DNA of 64,000 bases from Nigrospora sphaerica. Its lineage: Eukaryota; Ascomycota; Sordariomycetes; Amphisphaeriales; Apiosporaceae. The position numbers and the translations under genes were made by a program. This document shows, piece after piece, positions 20,986 to 33,228 of this stretch; within the stretch, counting starts at the first letter, position 1, and each line of letters begins with the position of its first letter. The DNA lies in the NCBI GenBank assembly GCA_018287875.1, contig JAGVVL010000001.1:6572001-6636000 (forward strand), given 5' to 3'. The notes beneath the pieces were generated by a model that saw only the letters and a list, made by a program, of their open reading frames with translations, did no database searches and was not told the origin of the DNA.

Positions 20986-23768
20986 TTAGGCCTTGAGCTC
21001 GCGCATCCGGCAGCCCTTGCACAGGACGCGGTCGCCGGCGGGGAAGACCTGGCCGTCGTCGAAGCCGCCGCCGCAGGTGGCGCAGCGGAAGCACTCGTCG
21101 TGCCACTCGCCACCGAGGGCCTGAACGTACTGGCCGATGACGGCCTTGCGGCAGCGCTTGCACTTGGGGGCGCGGCGCTCGGTGCGCTTGGTCTGGCAGT
21201 TGATGCACCAGGCGTAGCCGTCCTTCTCGATGTGCGTCATACCGTGCTCGAAGGGGTCGCCACACTCGGCGCAGAAGAAGTGACCGTAGTGCCAGTGCTC
21301 GCCAAGCGCCACGATGTGCTCGCCGAGGATGGGCGTCGTGCAGTGCTTGCAGCGCGGCGCATAGAGCTCGTGCCAGTCGAGGTGGCAGTAGAAGCGCAGG
21401 CGCGCGTCGCCGTCCTCGGCGGCCGTCCGGCCGCGCTCCTCGGGCAGCACCTCGCCGGCCGCGCGCCGCGCGATGCGCGCCAGCCGCGCCGATCGGAAGG
21501 CCTCGGGCTCGGGCGAGATCTCGAGCGCCTCGAGCGACGTGCCGCACGTGTAGCACGCGAAGCACTGCGGGTGGAAGCGCTCCTGCGCCCCGTGCAGCGC
21601 CACGAAGCGGCCCTCGATGGGAAAGCCGCACTCGTGGCACACGGCCGTCGCCCGCGTGACGGCGCCCGGCGCCGGCGACCAATGGCTGCGCCCGCCCCGT
21701 GCGTGGCGGGCGTGGGGGCCGGCGGCCCTCGACGGCGTGGGCAGCGGCCGCGCCGACGGCTTGGCCTTTTGGGGCGACGACGACGACGACGACGAGGCGC
21801 CGTGGTCGTCGTCGGGCGTCACGATGATGGGGATGTCGGGAATGCTACCCTCGCCCGTGACCTGGATCGAGGGCAGCGTAGGGCTGTCGTCCGGCGTCAC
21901 GGCCAGCACCGGGACCTTGGGGCCCGACGGTCCGAGATCGGGGGTGCCTATCGAAATGCTGGGGAGGGATGGTGTGCTGGAGGTGGAGGGCCGCGGTGAG
22001 GGGGACGCCGAAACCGGAGGATGCGGCGTAACCGACACAGAAGGGATGGGTGGCAGCGCTTGCTTGGGCTCGGGCTGGCCGGCTTTGGGGCTTTGGCGGG
22101 GGCCGGCGTCCTGCTGGGCCTCTTTGTGCTCCGTGGGCAGGACGCCGATGCTGAGGCGGATGGGTTCGGGTTGGGGCTCACGCGAGGGCTCTGGTTTGAC
22201 ATCAGCAGCCGCCTCGTCGGGGGGCGTCCAGTTGGCATCGAAGCTTACGATGGGGCGTCCGGGCCTGTCACTGACAGCCGACGGTGTGGGGAGTTTGGTG
22301 CTCCGGTCCCCCAGCCTGAAACTGGTCGCCTGCCGTATGTCGTCCCCGCGGATCTCCACGCCGTGCTTCCGGAGCACGCTGTCGGTGGCGGCGCGGGGGC
22401 CCGCCGGCCTCTGGATGTTGAGGGTGTAGTTGGGGTTTCGCGACTGCGTGGGCGGGTTTCGATGGATCTCGATCCTCTGGAAGGGCTTGGTAGGAGATGT
22501 GGTTCCTGGGGAGGCGCTGCCGCTCTCCGGCGCCGGCGACGAGCTGGGCTGCGCCTGCTTCAGGGGGTTGCGTAGCCTCAATCGCAACGGCACGGGTTCC
22601 GTCTCGGGCGCCGGCTCAGGGGCGGCCTTGCTCGTCTTGCCGGCGCCACCGGCCGCGGCGGCAGCTTTAGACGCATCGCTCTCGGGCTCCTCCCAGATCT
22701 GGTCGCCCGAGAAGGGTCGCTCGATCTCGCCGCTGATGTTGCGCAACATGCTGGAGCGGCGCCGACCGCCCGAGGTCGGCCGCTTGGGTGTACCGCCCTG
22801 CTGCTGCTGCTGCTGCTGCTTGGCCTGGGCCGAGTCAGTCGACGCTCTTCCCGACTGATTGTCCAGGCTCACCCGAGAGCTGTCCAAGGATGGCCTTCCC
22901 TCGCTCCCGGACGAGCTCCCCGAGCCGGAACGCCTGTCGCTCCTGGCCAGCCCCGAGGGCTCTATGTCGCTGCCGTAGCGGCCGATACTGGCGGTCCGCG
23001 CGTGGGCGTAGCTGTCTTTCCGGAGATGCGGTTTGTAGCGGTACGGGGTACCGGGCTCGGGCGGCTTGATGCCGTGCTGGTGCTGCCAAACCAGCTCGGC
23101 GGCCTCGTCGAGGGCGGCGTTGTAGATCCTCGTCTCGTCCTCGTTCTCGTCCGATTTCGGGTCATCCTGACTGCCGCCGGCCGTGCTTAGGGGGCGGCCG
23201 CGTGCTCTGCTCTTGAGGTCCATGTCGTCCATGGCGGAGCGGAGGGAATAGGCCTCCTCCTTCTCCATCCATCGCCGGCCGCGCTCCATGTAGGTGGCGC
23301 TGGGTACGACCTCGTTGGGCTTTAGGGGGGCGGCGACGGGTTTCTCGGGGTAGTAATCGCGGCCGGAAATGGACGAGAGGCGGGAGACGGCGCTGTCACC
23401 GAGGCTGGGCAGGCTGCTCCGCGGGCGGCCGGCGTCGGGGGTCATATATGGGTTGGAGGTGGCTGTGCTAGGCCCTAGCGATATCCGGTTGGTGGAGATG
23501 CGGTCTGAGTCGCGGCGCGAGCCGCTGGACGACGGCTCTGGCAGTGGTCGGGCGCCGCCCGGGCGGTTGACTCGATTGTCCCGCAGACTGGCCAGGTAGG
23601 CGGCTGTAGCAGAGAAGAGCAAGGTCAGATACCACAATGCAGGGCACGGCGAAGTTAGGGTACGGAGTGGTGGCGCGTACCGAACTGCTTGCTGTCCATG
23701 TACGAAGGGGCGGGCTCGGGAGGCGAAGCCTTCTTGCTGCCCTCTTTGGACTTGAGCCGGAGCGACAT
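20986..23768 (-). CDS. LIM-domain protein with three C-terminal LIM zinc fingers (paxillin-like)
   Basis: This is a probable cytoskeletal or polarity adaptor. Two exons (23768-23681, 23603-20986) join in frame to 901 aa. The short first exon encodes MSLRLKSKEGSKKASPPEPA and ends inside KQF|AAYLASL. Residues 30-670 are Ser/Pro/Arg-rich and look disordered, with a short polyglutamine run from a CTG-type repeat near 22799-22820. Three LIM modules follow. The first has CHECGFP, HPQCFACYTC and FYCHLDWHELYAPRC. The second has CKHCTTPILGE, HYGHFFCAEC and CINC. The third has CKRCRKAVIGQ, HDECFRCATC and CKGC. The first LIM carries an insert of about 35 charged residues. The order (long disordered region, then LIM array) resembles fungal paxillin-like proteins. 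The exact orthologue cannot be fixed here. Confidence 0.85.
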
Positions 23769-26700
23769 GTTGGACTGACCGGCGTTTGCGCGGCGGCAAA
23801 CCAGATAAACAGGGCGGCGGCGCGGGTGCCTGGCCAAGTCTGGTGGCGGGCGGTCAAGGCTTTTCTCCTCCCGTGCTTGCGAGGCGGCGGCTTGGTCTGT
23901 GGGTTGCCTGTGGACAAGAGGTGATAGAAGCGGTAGTAATAGCTTGCTACTACCGTTGTGGGCAACCGTTGTAGTAGGTAGTGCAACAGAGAGACGAATG
24001 CGGAGGTAGTGTAGAGAGAGTGAGAGAATGAGGTATGCGTTATGTATACACGTAGGATGTATGTATGTATGTGAGAGTAGGTAGGTAGTATCGAGGTCTT
24101 CGCGTACTGCGTGTGAGCGCCCGTGTGGTGAGTGTATGTCGTGTGGGTGGTGGTGGTGACGATGACGGTGCTGCGTGTGCTGCAGAATGGCCGGCTGGCT
24201 GCTCTGTTTGTAGGCGTAGGTGTATCTTCTTTTCCTCTTCTTGATTTTCTCGCCGTTCACTTGGTTTTTCTTCCAGGTTCTTCGTCGTCTTTTGTTTCGC
24301 TTGATATTCTCTGCCTGCTTGTTCTTATTCTCTGTCCTCCTCTTCTTCTGCTTCTGCTTCGTCTACTTCTTCCTCCTCCGTCCAATGCTATGGCGGGTGG
24401 GCGGCTGTTATTGATCGGATGAAGATGCCATGGAGAAAAACGATAACCGCTTGTGAGTCAATTGGGAGGGAGGGGGGAAGGGGGTTCACTGTCAGCTGTC
24501 TCGTCTTGTATGGCTGGAGCTGGAGCTGGACCACCGGACCAGGTAGCAGTGCATGGGCTGGTGATGATGAGGTGGTTAGGGCGAGTTTCATTAGGTTTTG
24601 ATGGAGAATAAAATACTTAGCCCGGCTTGTATGGGTGAGCATGGGGGAGGGGAGGTGGGAGAGGACGGAATACGATTCGAAGCCATCCAAGCTCCCCCGT
24701 CGCACGCACTACTTAGTAGACCGCCGGTATGAGATCGTGTGTTTGGTCCCCGATTGGGAAGACGTTTCCGTAGCGACCAACCGTTTCTAGCCCCGTCAGC
24801 TCGTCCTGGGGCGGGCAGGGGCCAGCCAGCCAACCAGCCCCCCCCTCAGGGCATTTCCAGGTCGTCCATCTATCCCTTCCCAAGATGCGCGATGGACCAG
24901 AAAAGACCAGGGGGGCGTGGGCGTGTGGAAGGGACGGGACAGGGGCAAGGAGGTGCAGAGGAAGAGGAAAAGGATGTGCGTGATTCGGTACCCAACTTCT
25001 TCACATGCATGTGCTTTGGTTACAACACTCACGCACACAGGCTCACGCTCACTCACTCGCCCACCCACACCCTCCCCTCCGTACGCACCCTAACCATACA
25101 CACACCAGTAACGGGCCGGGGGCATGCGTGTGTTATATGGTGCTATGTACGTGTGTCCAGTACGCACGTAGGTCCCATCCGACGCTGGCTTGAAGGAGTC
25201 ATCGCGATGGTCCCCACACATGCAGGTATATCTGTCTCAGAAGCGTGTGTGTGCTGTGTTGCCAATGGGATCCTATGGCATACGGGGCGAGCGACTGCTG
25301 GAATGACTGATAGCGTGCCAGATGGCCAAGTACCTCCTGGCTTGGGCACCTACGGGCACTGCTTAGGCACGTCGGCTTTATCCTAGTCATGCCTCACTAA
25401 GGTTCTCTCATGAATGAAGAACAAGAACGGAGTAATCTGCCCATACCGCCATCCGCTTACCGGGTAAACACGTCCACCCGTCGAATCGTACCTAGGTAAG
25501 GTAAGTACCTACTTGAGAACCGCCGCCGACCAGCCTCCCCTTCGCCCACCCCGGTCGGCCTCTTAACACCCAGGATGAGCATGTATGTACCTTCTTAGGT
25601 AGTGGACGCCAGAAGTGCTCGCATCCCATGGCCCAGGCGCAACAAGAGATGAAATGGAAACGCGGAACACGTCGCGTCCCACTGGGAGGCACGTGCACGC
25701 GTACGTGCGTGCTGTACCGACGACCGCCTCATCCAGCCTCCCGGAAATCTAGTCGAACTACTTAGCCCACACCGTACATGCTCAGAGCAAGCGACTAGCT
25801 ATTTGCTTGCCTTCACTCGATACGTCAGTCGGCAAAAGCGTTCAAGTTAGTCGGTGTTGGTATGGACCGGCGCAAGCGTCGTGGAGCGAACCCCACGCCC
25901 ACGCGCTCGAGGCGGAATTGGAGCATTGCTAGTGCCATGAGAAGCAAGTACCTCAAGTACCACACCAGCTTGACACCAGCAGACTTGCTAGGCAGAATGA
26001 GGCTGGATGGTTACTTCCATACCTCTCTTTCCTCCGTCCCTGTTCATATCACCTTAGTTATTGATTACCTGACCTATTGGTAGCCGGTGAAATAATGCGA
26101 AAACAAAAACAAAGACTCGCCGGTATTGGAGCGTCGGTCCCCTCAAGTCGGCCCTGGGGTCGCTCGGCACCGCTCGGCTTCGGCCTAACTCGACCTGCAT
26201 GCATCTTGCATGGAAGCATTCGTGCCTGTTGAACCCACGGCCCCAGTCGTCGAACTGCTGTCTGGCAGTTCTGGTCCCCTGAGCCCTTTCTTTTCTCTCC
26301 CCCTTGGTCCTCCTCTTCACGGCGCACGCCGGTGCTAACGGTTTGTTACGCCCCCCCCCCCCCCTTCCCCCCCCCTCCGTACTCAGTAGGGGTTGGCTGC
26401 ACGAGATAGGGACATCAGCACCTGTCTGGGTCCCGTTCCATGCTGGGAAGAAGTGCCCCATCCATGTTCCCCCGTCGCCCGCCGTATGCGCCGCACCCGC
26501 AGCGGGCGATGGCGGCAGGGGCGCCCACTGCCCTACGAGGATGCCCGGGGACCGCTCGGACTTTGGTCCTGCTAGTACTCTTCTGTCTTGTTCCCTTCTA
26601 TTCTCCTGTGGTTCTTTCCCCCTCCCCCGCCCGCTGTTTCCGGCTCTGTCTTCAAGCTGTATACCGCTTCTCGTTACCTGGTACGAAAAAGGAGGCCCGC

Positions 26701-28096
26701 CGCCGCCGAGGCCATGATAGGTGTGCACTTTGAACTCTCGGCGGGATTGACTTCGGTCTGCCCGCAGCCCAGAGCGCTCAACTCGACGCCATGCCGGTCA
26801 ACCACGCCGCCGGGGTCCTCCCATTGCGTGGCGCCTGCGCTGATGTTACGTGCTGCCGCTGACGTTGTCAACCCCCCCCTTTTTTCGTCACCGCCGACCC
26901 AACGGTCAGTAGCTTACCGTGCTGGATGCAGGTCCATGGGGGAGGGAGGTTGCTTGTTGGTCTTTCGTAATTGCGGAGGTCCGATGAGTTTGTCTGCCTG
27001 GGACCTCACCTACAACGAACGATACACGATGGGTTTACCCATCTATCGCACATACTTGCCTACCACACAGTTAACTGCTCACCTGTCAGGACCAGGGGAC
27101 GAATGGGGCCCCTTGGACACACCGCACCCATGGAGGGATACAACAGCTGAGGGGTGAGGCCGGCAGGGCAGAGAAGCAAGACCGACAAGCCGTCCCATGC
27201 TTGGGCCAAGGCCTTCGATAATCCTTCCAACATTTGACTCGACCCATCAGAAACTCATCGGCCCTCTTGTTCTACCCACATGTCTTGGCGTTGCTCGTCC
27301 ATGTGGACGAACACGTGATTCCCATTCCTTACCGGGCTGCCCGTCCTGCTCCCGCGCCTACAACTACTTTTTACCCGTTGGACATCCCCTAACGCCAGAC
27401 CCATGCGCGTCGAGCAATCGAGCGGATTGGACCTCCGGAATGCGGAGAAAAGGGACCCACGGAGAGCTTGACTCTGCCCCAAAATGGCTGGCCCGTTCAG
27501 GCCCCCGGTCCCCGCCGCTGGCCGACTCGTGTGCAGTCAATGACACAGTCCCTGAGAGTCCCCTTACTAACGCTGTCGGCTTCCACGAGGTAAGGATGGC
27601 CTTCTAGAGGCTGGGCAACCCAGCGGGCTCCTCGAGGACCTAACTCAATACAGTACTGCTAGGCCGGCTTTGGAGTCCAAAGGGGACGGGGGGCGAACTC
27701 AGCCACGCTTTGCCTATTGCCGTCTCTTATTTCCGTATGAAGTACTTGGCGTTGCCTCTCCTCGGTCCGCCGCTAACCTGCTACGCGCTCTCGAGTATTC
27801 CTACTAGGTGGTGTGGCGGCGGTGCGTGTTGCGTGTATGTGCGGGTATGTGTGCGCGTGTGTGTGCCTGCCCGTTTGCTTTGCCCACAGGCTGCCATCAG
27901 CGAAACCAGCGCGCTGGCCAAGTAGATTGTGGTGCCGAGAAGCCGCTCCCCGCCGTGCCCCCTTTGAACTGGGCAGTTACGGGGACACCTCCCTAAGCCC
28001 ACTTACTTCGCCGCGTCGTGACCTCCCTTCGAGTTTCCTGGGTGTGTTATTTGCTCCCCGGCCCACGAGACGGACGTATTTCGCAAACCCCCGGCA
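23769..28096. other. 4.3-kb divergent intergenic region, no gene seen
   Basis: It lies between the starts of the LIM gene (-) and the MCT-family transporter (+). The LIM leader side (about 23800-24400) is T/C-rich on the given strand, with GTATGTATGT and AGTAGGTAGGTAGTA at about 24058-24090. TACCTAGGTA occurs at 25489-25498 and a C14 run at 26351-26364. I found no frame with a recognisable domain and no tRNA. Confidence 0.45.
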
Positions 28097-30192
28097 ATGA
28101 CGGTGATGCGGTCCAAAGTGGCCTGTTCGGGTGACGACTCGCCCAACAATGTCGAGGCTGCGGTCGCCGGCGCTCCTGCCGGCGCTCCGGGCGGGGAGCC
28201 TCAACCCGACTCGCCGTCGCCCGTCGAGTTCCGCGACGGTGGCTACGGCTGGTATGTGGCCCGCGGCACCCCCATCTCCTCTTCCTCTCCCCCCCAATGG
28301 CTCGTCTTATCCCGTGGCTTACGCTAACTGGCGCAAAAGGGTTGTCGTCGCGGCCGTCTCCCTGCTCAACTATCACACCTGGGGCTTGAATTCGGTACGT
28401 CCGTCCCGGCGCGCCCTTTTTCCTCGAGGGACGGCTTTTTTCGAGGGGGGGAATTGTCTCTGACGCCCCCGCAGACTTTCGCCGTCTTCCTAGCGTACTA
28501 CCTGCGTGAGGCCACCTTCGCCAACGCCAGTCCTATCGGCTATGCATTCGTGGGCGGGTTGTCCATATCGGTCGGTACGTATGTATGCTGGGGGGGACCG
28601 GTTTGGCCCCCTTCCCTCGAGCCGGCGGCTGATACGGACGAAACCCCCGGATAGCACTCCTCGTTTCCCCGCTCGCCACGGCCTTGGCAGGCTGGAAGCA
28701 TGTGGGCACAAAGAAGACCATTTACTTGGGAACCGTGGTACAGGCGTGGGTATTCCCGAGATGGCCCGAGTTTTCTCGTCCGGGGGGAGGGGCGGTATGC
28801 TGATGTCGTGTGTGCCCCCATAGTGCGAGCTTCGTCGGCGCCTCCTTCACCTCCCGCATGTGGCACCTACTCCTGACGCAGGGCGTCGCCTTCGGGATAG
28901 GGTAAAGAGAACTTCCCCGGCGCCCCCCCACCATCGCGGAGACGGGAACAGGCGGAGCTGACGGGGCCAAAATAGGATGGGCTTGATTTTCACCGCCTCG
29001 GTCCCCGTGCCGGCGCAGTGGTTCAACAAGCGCCGGTCCCTGGCCAATGCGTGCGCCGCCGCTGGATCCGGCTTCGGGGGTTTGACCTATTCGCTGGCGG
29101 CCAACGCCCTGATAGCCCGGATCGGCCTGCCCTGGACCTTCCGCACCCTGGCTGTCATCTGCCTCGTCGTCAACAGCGTCAGCGGCTACCTGATCCGGGA
29201 CCGCAACCACGACGTTGGCTCGGTCCACGTCCCCCTGAACTGGGGCCTCTTCCGGCGGCCGTCCTTCCTGCTACTCGAGGCCTGGCTCGTCTTCTCCATC
29301 ATCCCCTACATCGCCCTCGTCTTCAGCATTGTCGACTACTGCCGCGCCGTGGGCCTCACGGCCTCGCAGGCCTCGCTCGTCGGCGCCTTGTTCAACCGTG
29401 AGACGAAAACCTCGCCCCTCTGCCGCTCGCTGCTTGATTGATGCCCGCCCGCGGCGTCGCTAACATGCTTTCTGCCTAGTGTCCCAGGGGCTGGGCCGTC
29501 CCGTCATCGGCCTCTCAAGCGACAAGATCGGGCGCATCAACGTCAGCACTTGTGAGTACTATGGCTAGCCCGCCGCCGGCTACGGTCCCGGCGCACGTTA
29601 CATCTCGCTGAATCTGGATTCGGCAGTTTGCACCGGTCTCTGCGGCCTCTTTTCCCTGTTCCTCTGGATTTTTGCGGCGCGGTCGCTTGCGGCATGCATC
29701 GTCTTTGCGCTGCTATCCGGTACCGTCGCCGGCGTCATGTGGGCAACGGCGGCTCCGGTCTGCGCCGAGGTGGTTGGCCTGCCTTTAATCCCATCAGGTA
29801 GGTGATCAGGGGGGGGCCGCTACGACCTCCCCCGCGCGCACCTTTCTCTCCTTCCTGCTTCCTTTGTGCCTCCTGCGGCAGCGGCACCGATGCTGACAGT
29901 GGCCCTCGTCGCAGCCCTGTCCATGACGTGGCTTGTTCTCGTTCTCCCTGCTACGTTTGCCGAGGTTATCGCGCTGGTATTGCGGCAGCCCGGGTCCCAC
30001 GGCTACCTGCATGTGCAGCTCTTCGTCGGGCTCATGTACGTGGTCGCCTTCATCTTCTCGTGGTGCCTGCGCGCCTGGAAAGTACACGAGCTCGAGAAAG
30101 CGGGCCGGGAAAAGCAACAAGTAGATACGGCCGCGCAGGCCGACACATGGTCATCTTATCTAAGGGGCTTCTGGGTAATACAACGCGTTTAG
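28097..30192 (+). CDS. MFS transporter of the monocarboxylate transporter (MCT) family
   Basis: This is a membrane transporter of the major facilitator superfamily, MCT-type. Nine exons (28097-28251, 28340-28394, 28475-28574, 28655-28745, 28824-28901, 28976-29397, 29480-29551, 29627-29797, 29915-30192) keep frame and give 473 aa. A cytosolic N-terminus of about 50 residues leads into DGGYGWVVVAAVSLLNYHTWGLN, the MCT first-helix motif. Later helices include FLAYYLREATFANASPIGY, QGVAFGIGMGLIFTASVPV and PAQWFNKRRSLANACAAAGS (loop after TM4). Also visible are QGLGRPVIGLSSDKIGRINV (the MFS loop motif), GVMWATAAPVCAEVVGLP and SALSMTWLVLVLPATFAEVI. The acceptors at 28823 and 29914 were chosen by phase and family sequence. 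The substrate could be a monocarboxylate or related compound, but it cannot be read from sequence. Confidence 0.87.
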
Positions 30193-30335
30193 GGCTCCTC
30201 ACGAAGCGGGGCAGGCATATAGATGCAATATATAGACACATGGCTGCGACGTCTGGAAGGGGGTTGCGTCGCGGTGCTGCCTCGACACCGTCCAGGGCGA
30301 GGCTACATGCATTTGCACCAGACACACTGCCTCCT

Positions 30336-32832
30336 CTATTGCTCCTTGCTTGCCAGTTCCACCGCCTTGGCGGCAGCTTCATCAAAGTCGTCAAAGGCGA
30401 AAAGAGGCAAGCCGCTGTCGGCGATAATCTTCTGTCCCAGTGCTTCGTTTGTGCCCCTGATGCGCACCACGACGGGCTTCTCCATATGCAGCTCTTTGAA
30501 GGCGAGAACGATGCCCTCAGCAATCATGTCGCCCAGCGTGAGGCCACCGAAGATGTTGACGAATATGCACTGCGCAGGTCAGCGGGGGGACAAAGGCCAG
30601 CCCGGCGCGCGCGTCGGGTGGAAAAAGGGATGTGCATTACGTACCTTGACGCGCGGGTCCCTTAGGATGAGCTCGAAGCTCCGCTTGACCGTCTCGCTCG
30701 TGGCCTTGCCGCCCGTGTCGAGGAAGTTGGCGGCGCGGCCGCCGGCGTCGGCCAGCGCGTCGACCGTGTTCATGGCGAGCCCGGCGCCGTTGACGAGCGT
30801 GCCGATGCTGCCGTCGGCGAGCCGGATGTAGACGATGCCGTCGCGCGCGGCGGCGGCCTCGTGGGGGTCGTGCTCATCGGCGGCCCGCGCGCCGCCCGGC
30901 GCGTGCACGTCGGCCTGCCGGCCGGCGCTGCGGAAGGCGGCGTCGTCGAAGCCGAAGTGCGCACCTGCGACGGCGACGCCGCCGTCTTCGTCGGCCTGCA
31001 CGACGGTGGTGGAGAGCAGGAAGGCCTCCTTCTCGACGTAGAGGCCCACGAGCGTCCGGACCAGGTCCCGCAGCGCCGCGACGGAGCGCGGGCCGTCGAG
31101 CCCCAACGCCGCGCCGATTTCGCCCATGGGCAGCTCGCTCGCCCCCTGGCGGTAATCGAAGTCGAAGAGCCTCGGTGCGGTGGCGTCCCCCGTCACGACG
31201 ATGCAGGGGCTTCTTGACGACCGGTTGATGGACACGGCCAGTTGGCGCTGGGGGCCGGCCGCGAGCGGCTCCCCGTGGACAGGAACGCCGCGGCTGCGGA
31301 GGAGATCAAGTGCCGCCGCCTGGCTCAGGTAGAGAGTCCTGGCTTGGACCTTCGGCGTCGGCGTCGCACGCTCGGCGACCCGGGGCCGTCGGGCGAACCC
31401 GTGCATCGACCTCTTCTGGGACGCGGCCCCGGCAAAAACGCCACCTGTTTCCGCAGGGGCTGATCCGCCCAGAAGGGTCTTGAGGACCGGTCCGAACCGG
31501 GACGGATGGTTGACGATGGTGACGCCCGCCTGCTTCAGCGCCTCGACTTTGGCTGCCACGGTGGGCTCTCCCGGGAGAAGGAAGGCGCCGGCATGGCCCA
31601 TGACACGACCAGGCACGGCACGCGCGCCGGCCACAATGGCAGCTATGGGTCTTTGCCGCCGGGGAAAGAAGACCGTCAGTGACCTGCTCCTTTGGGCTTT
31701 GGGGCTTGGGCAATGGCATACTTGGGGGACGCCGTCTTGGACCGGTACTCCTTAATCCATTCAGCGACCTCTATTTCGGCATGGCCACCGATCTCGCCAC
31801 ATATGGCGATGGCCTCGGTAGCCTCGTCGGCGGCGAGAACCTGGAGTCCCTCGAGCAGGCTGGTGCCAGGGAGAATATCACCGCCCACCCCGATACACAG
31901 ACTCTGACCCAGGCCACTTCTGAGCAGGGATGCCGCCGCTGGAAAGAACGTGTTGGCACCAAGAACCGCGAGACTTAAAACAAATTACCCTGGGATCGGT
32001 GCTTACTTTCGTAACTGAGCGTTCCTGACTTGGCCACAATGCCGGCCTTCCCCGGCGCAAAGCACGGCAGCGGTTGGAAGCCTGCCGTTTCTCAGTATCG
32101 AAATGGAGTTGGCTTGGAAAGAGGGGGCATCGATACCGATCCTACACGACCCTACGGCCGAGATGATGCCCGGCGCGTTGGGTCCCACCAGCCGTGACTT
32201 GGACTGCGTTTTGAGCACCGAGTGTATCTGGATCGCGAGTCAGTCGACCCCGCCGCGTTGGTGCCAGCCGCGTGAGGGGTAGGATGGAACTAACGCGCAT
32301 CATGTCATGAAGGGGGATATGCTCAGCAACCGCGACCACGAGAGGTATCTCGGCCTCGATGGCCTCCTCGATGGCGGCGGCGGCCTGATGGGCGGCAACG
32401 TAGATGCCCGTGGCGTCCGGCCGAAGCACCTCGGCGGCCTCGGAAATGTAAGTCTCTGGGTCTCGTCGTCGAACAGGGGCCAGCGGGCATTACCTTGCGC
32501 ACCGAGGGCAGAAGCGGCAGGCCCAGATGCTCCCCTTCACGGCCCGGTGTCACGCCGCCTACGAGGTTGGTCCCCCATGCCAGCGACTCTTTGGCATTGG
32601 CCGTGGCCTGCCGACCTATATCGTCATAAGCCGCCTGCTTTGCCAGGCCCAGCCCATCGTCCGCACAGGAAGACGTACCGGTGAAACCTTGGAATATAAC
32701 GCGAGTATGACTGCCTATGGCCAGGTTTTTCAGGGTGGAACTGTAGCTGTCCACGGCCGCCGTGCTACTGAAAGAGACGCGGCCCCAACCGGACCTCGGT
32801 AACCGGATTGCGCGGTGTTTTGAGCGAAGCAT
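30336..32832 (-). CDS. fused alpha-beta succinate-CoA ligase with degenerate ATP-grasp half, mitochondrial
   Basis: Eight exons (32832-32679, 32615-32494, 32438-32295, 32227-32137, 32081-32007, 31938-31722, 31650-30645, 30569-30336) join in frame to 680 aa. Residues 1-25 look like a mitochondrial presequence ([20 protein letters not shown]). Residues about 35-330 are a full alpha subunit: [59 protein letters not shown] and MGHAGAF with the phospho-accepting His at about 287. A linker of about 45 residues leads to a beta-like half ([19 protein letters not shown], then [41 protein letters not shown]). The beta half passes from GVPVHGEP straight to LAVSINRSS. This omits some 90 residues of the usual ATP-grasp N-lobe, and the expected Mg ligands are not conserved. 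Canonical separate subunits are presumably encoded elsewhere. Confidence 0.85.
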
Positions 32833-33228
32833 GTCGGCTTATTGGAAGTGTCAAAAATGTAAATAGGATAACACGAGCTCCGTTCTCCAGTGTAACTCGA
32901 CGGTATTTCCAGACAAGCGGACAGTGTCCTGCGACTATGGGAACTTTATGCTGAGTGAGGGAATCGAAAGAGGAGAGTATGCGACGCCGGGCATCTTTTG
33001 TTATATTCCTAAATATACTCCGCAGATGTTTCCTCGGTCCGGTAGCGGTCCGATAGCGGTTCCTTGGCAGCCCCTATAGCCGGGGAAGCTGATGCCCGGG
33101 AATAAGTCGGGAACATCAACAGAGAGAACCAAACAGGGCCACACCACCAATTAAAGCTGCTATAGCTGGTAATTCCGGACATTCCCGCCCAGGTAGTAGT
33201 TTGGGATGCGCTGGGGTACCGAAGCCAT
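32833..33228. other. short intergenic region
   Basis: About 400 bp separates the end of COX19 from the start of the succinate-CoA ligase fusion; both are on the minus strand. It should hold the COX19 3' end and the ligase promoter. I see nothing else. Confidence 0.5.

Noticed and set aside
21100..22429. Plus-strand open frames of 270-300 codons opposite the LIM gene
   Set aside because: They are shadows of the LIM gene; the LIM cysteine pattern on the minus strand is decisive.
23655..24260. Longer N-terminus for the LIM protein (about 165 codons upstream of MSLRLKSK)
   Set aside because: The upstream portion is His/Ser/Tyr-rich leader-like sequence; MSLRLKSKEGSKK gives the sensible start at 23768 and frame continues into exon 2.
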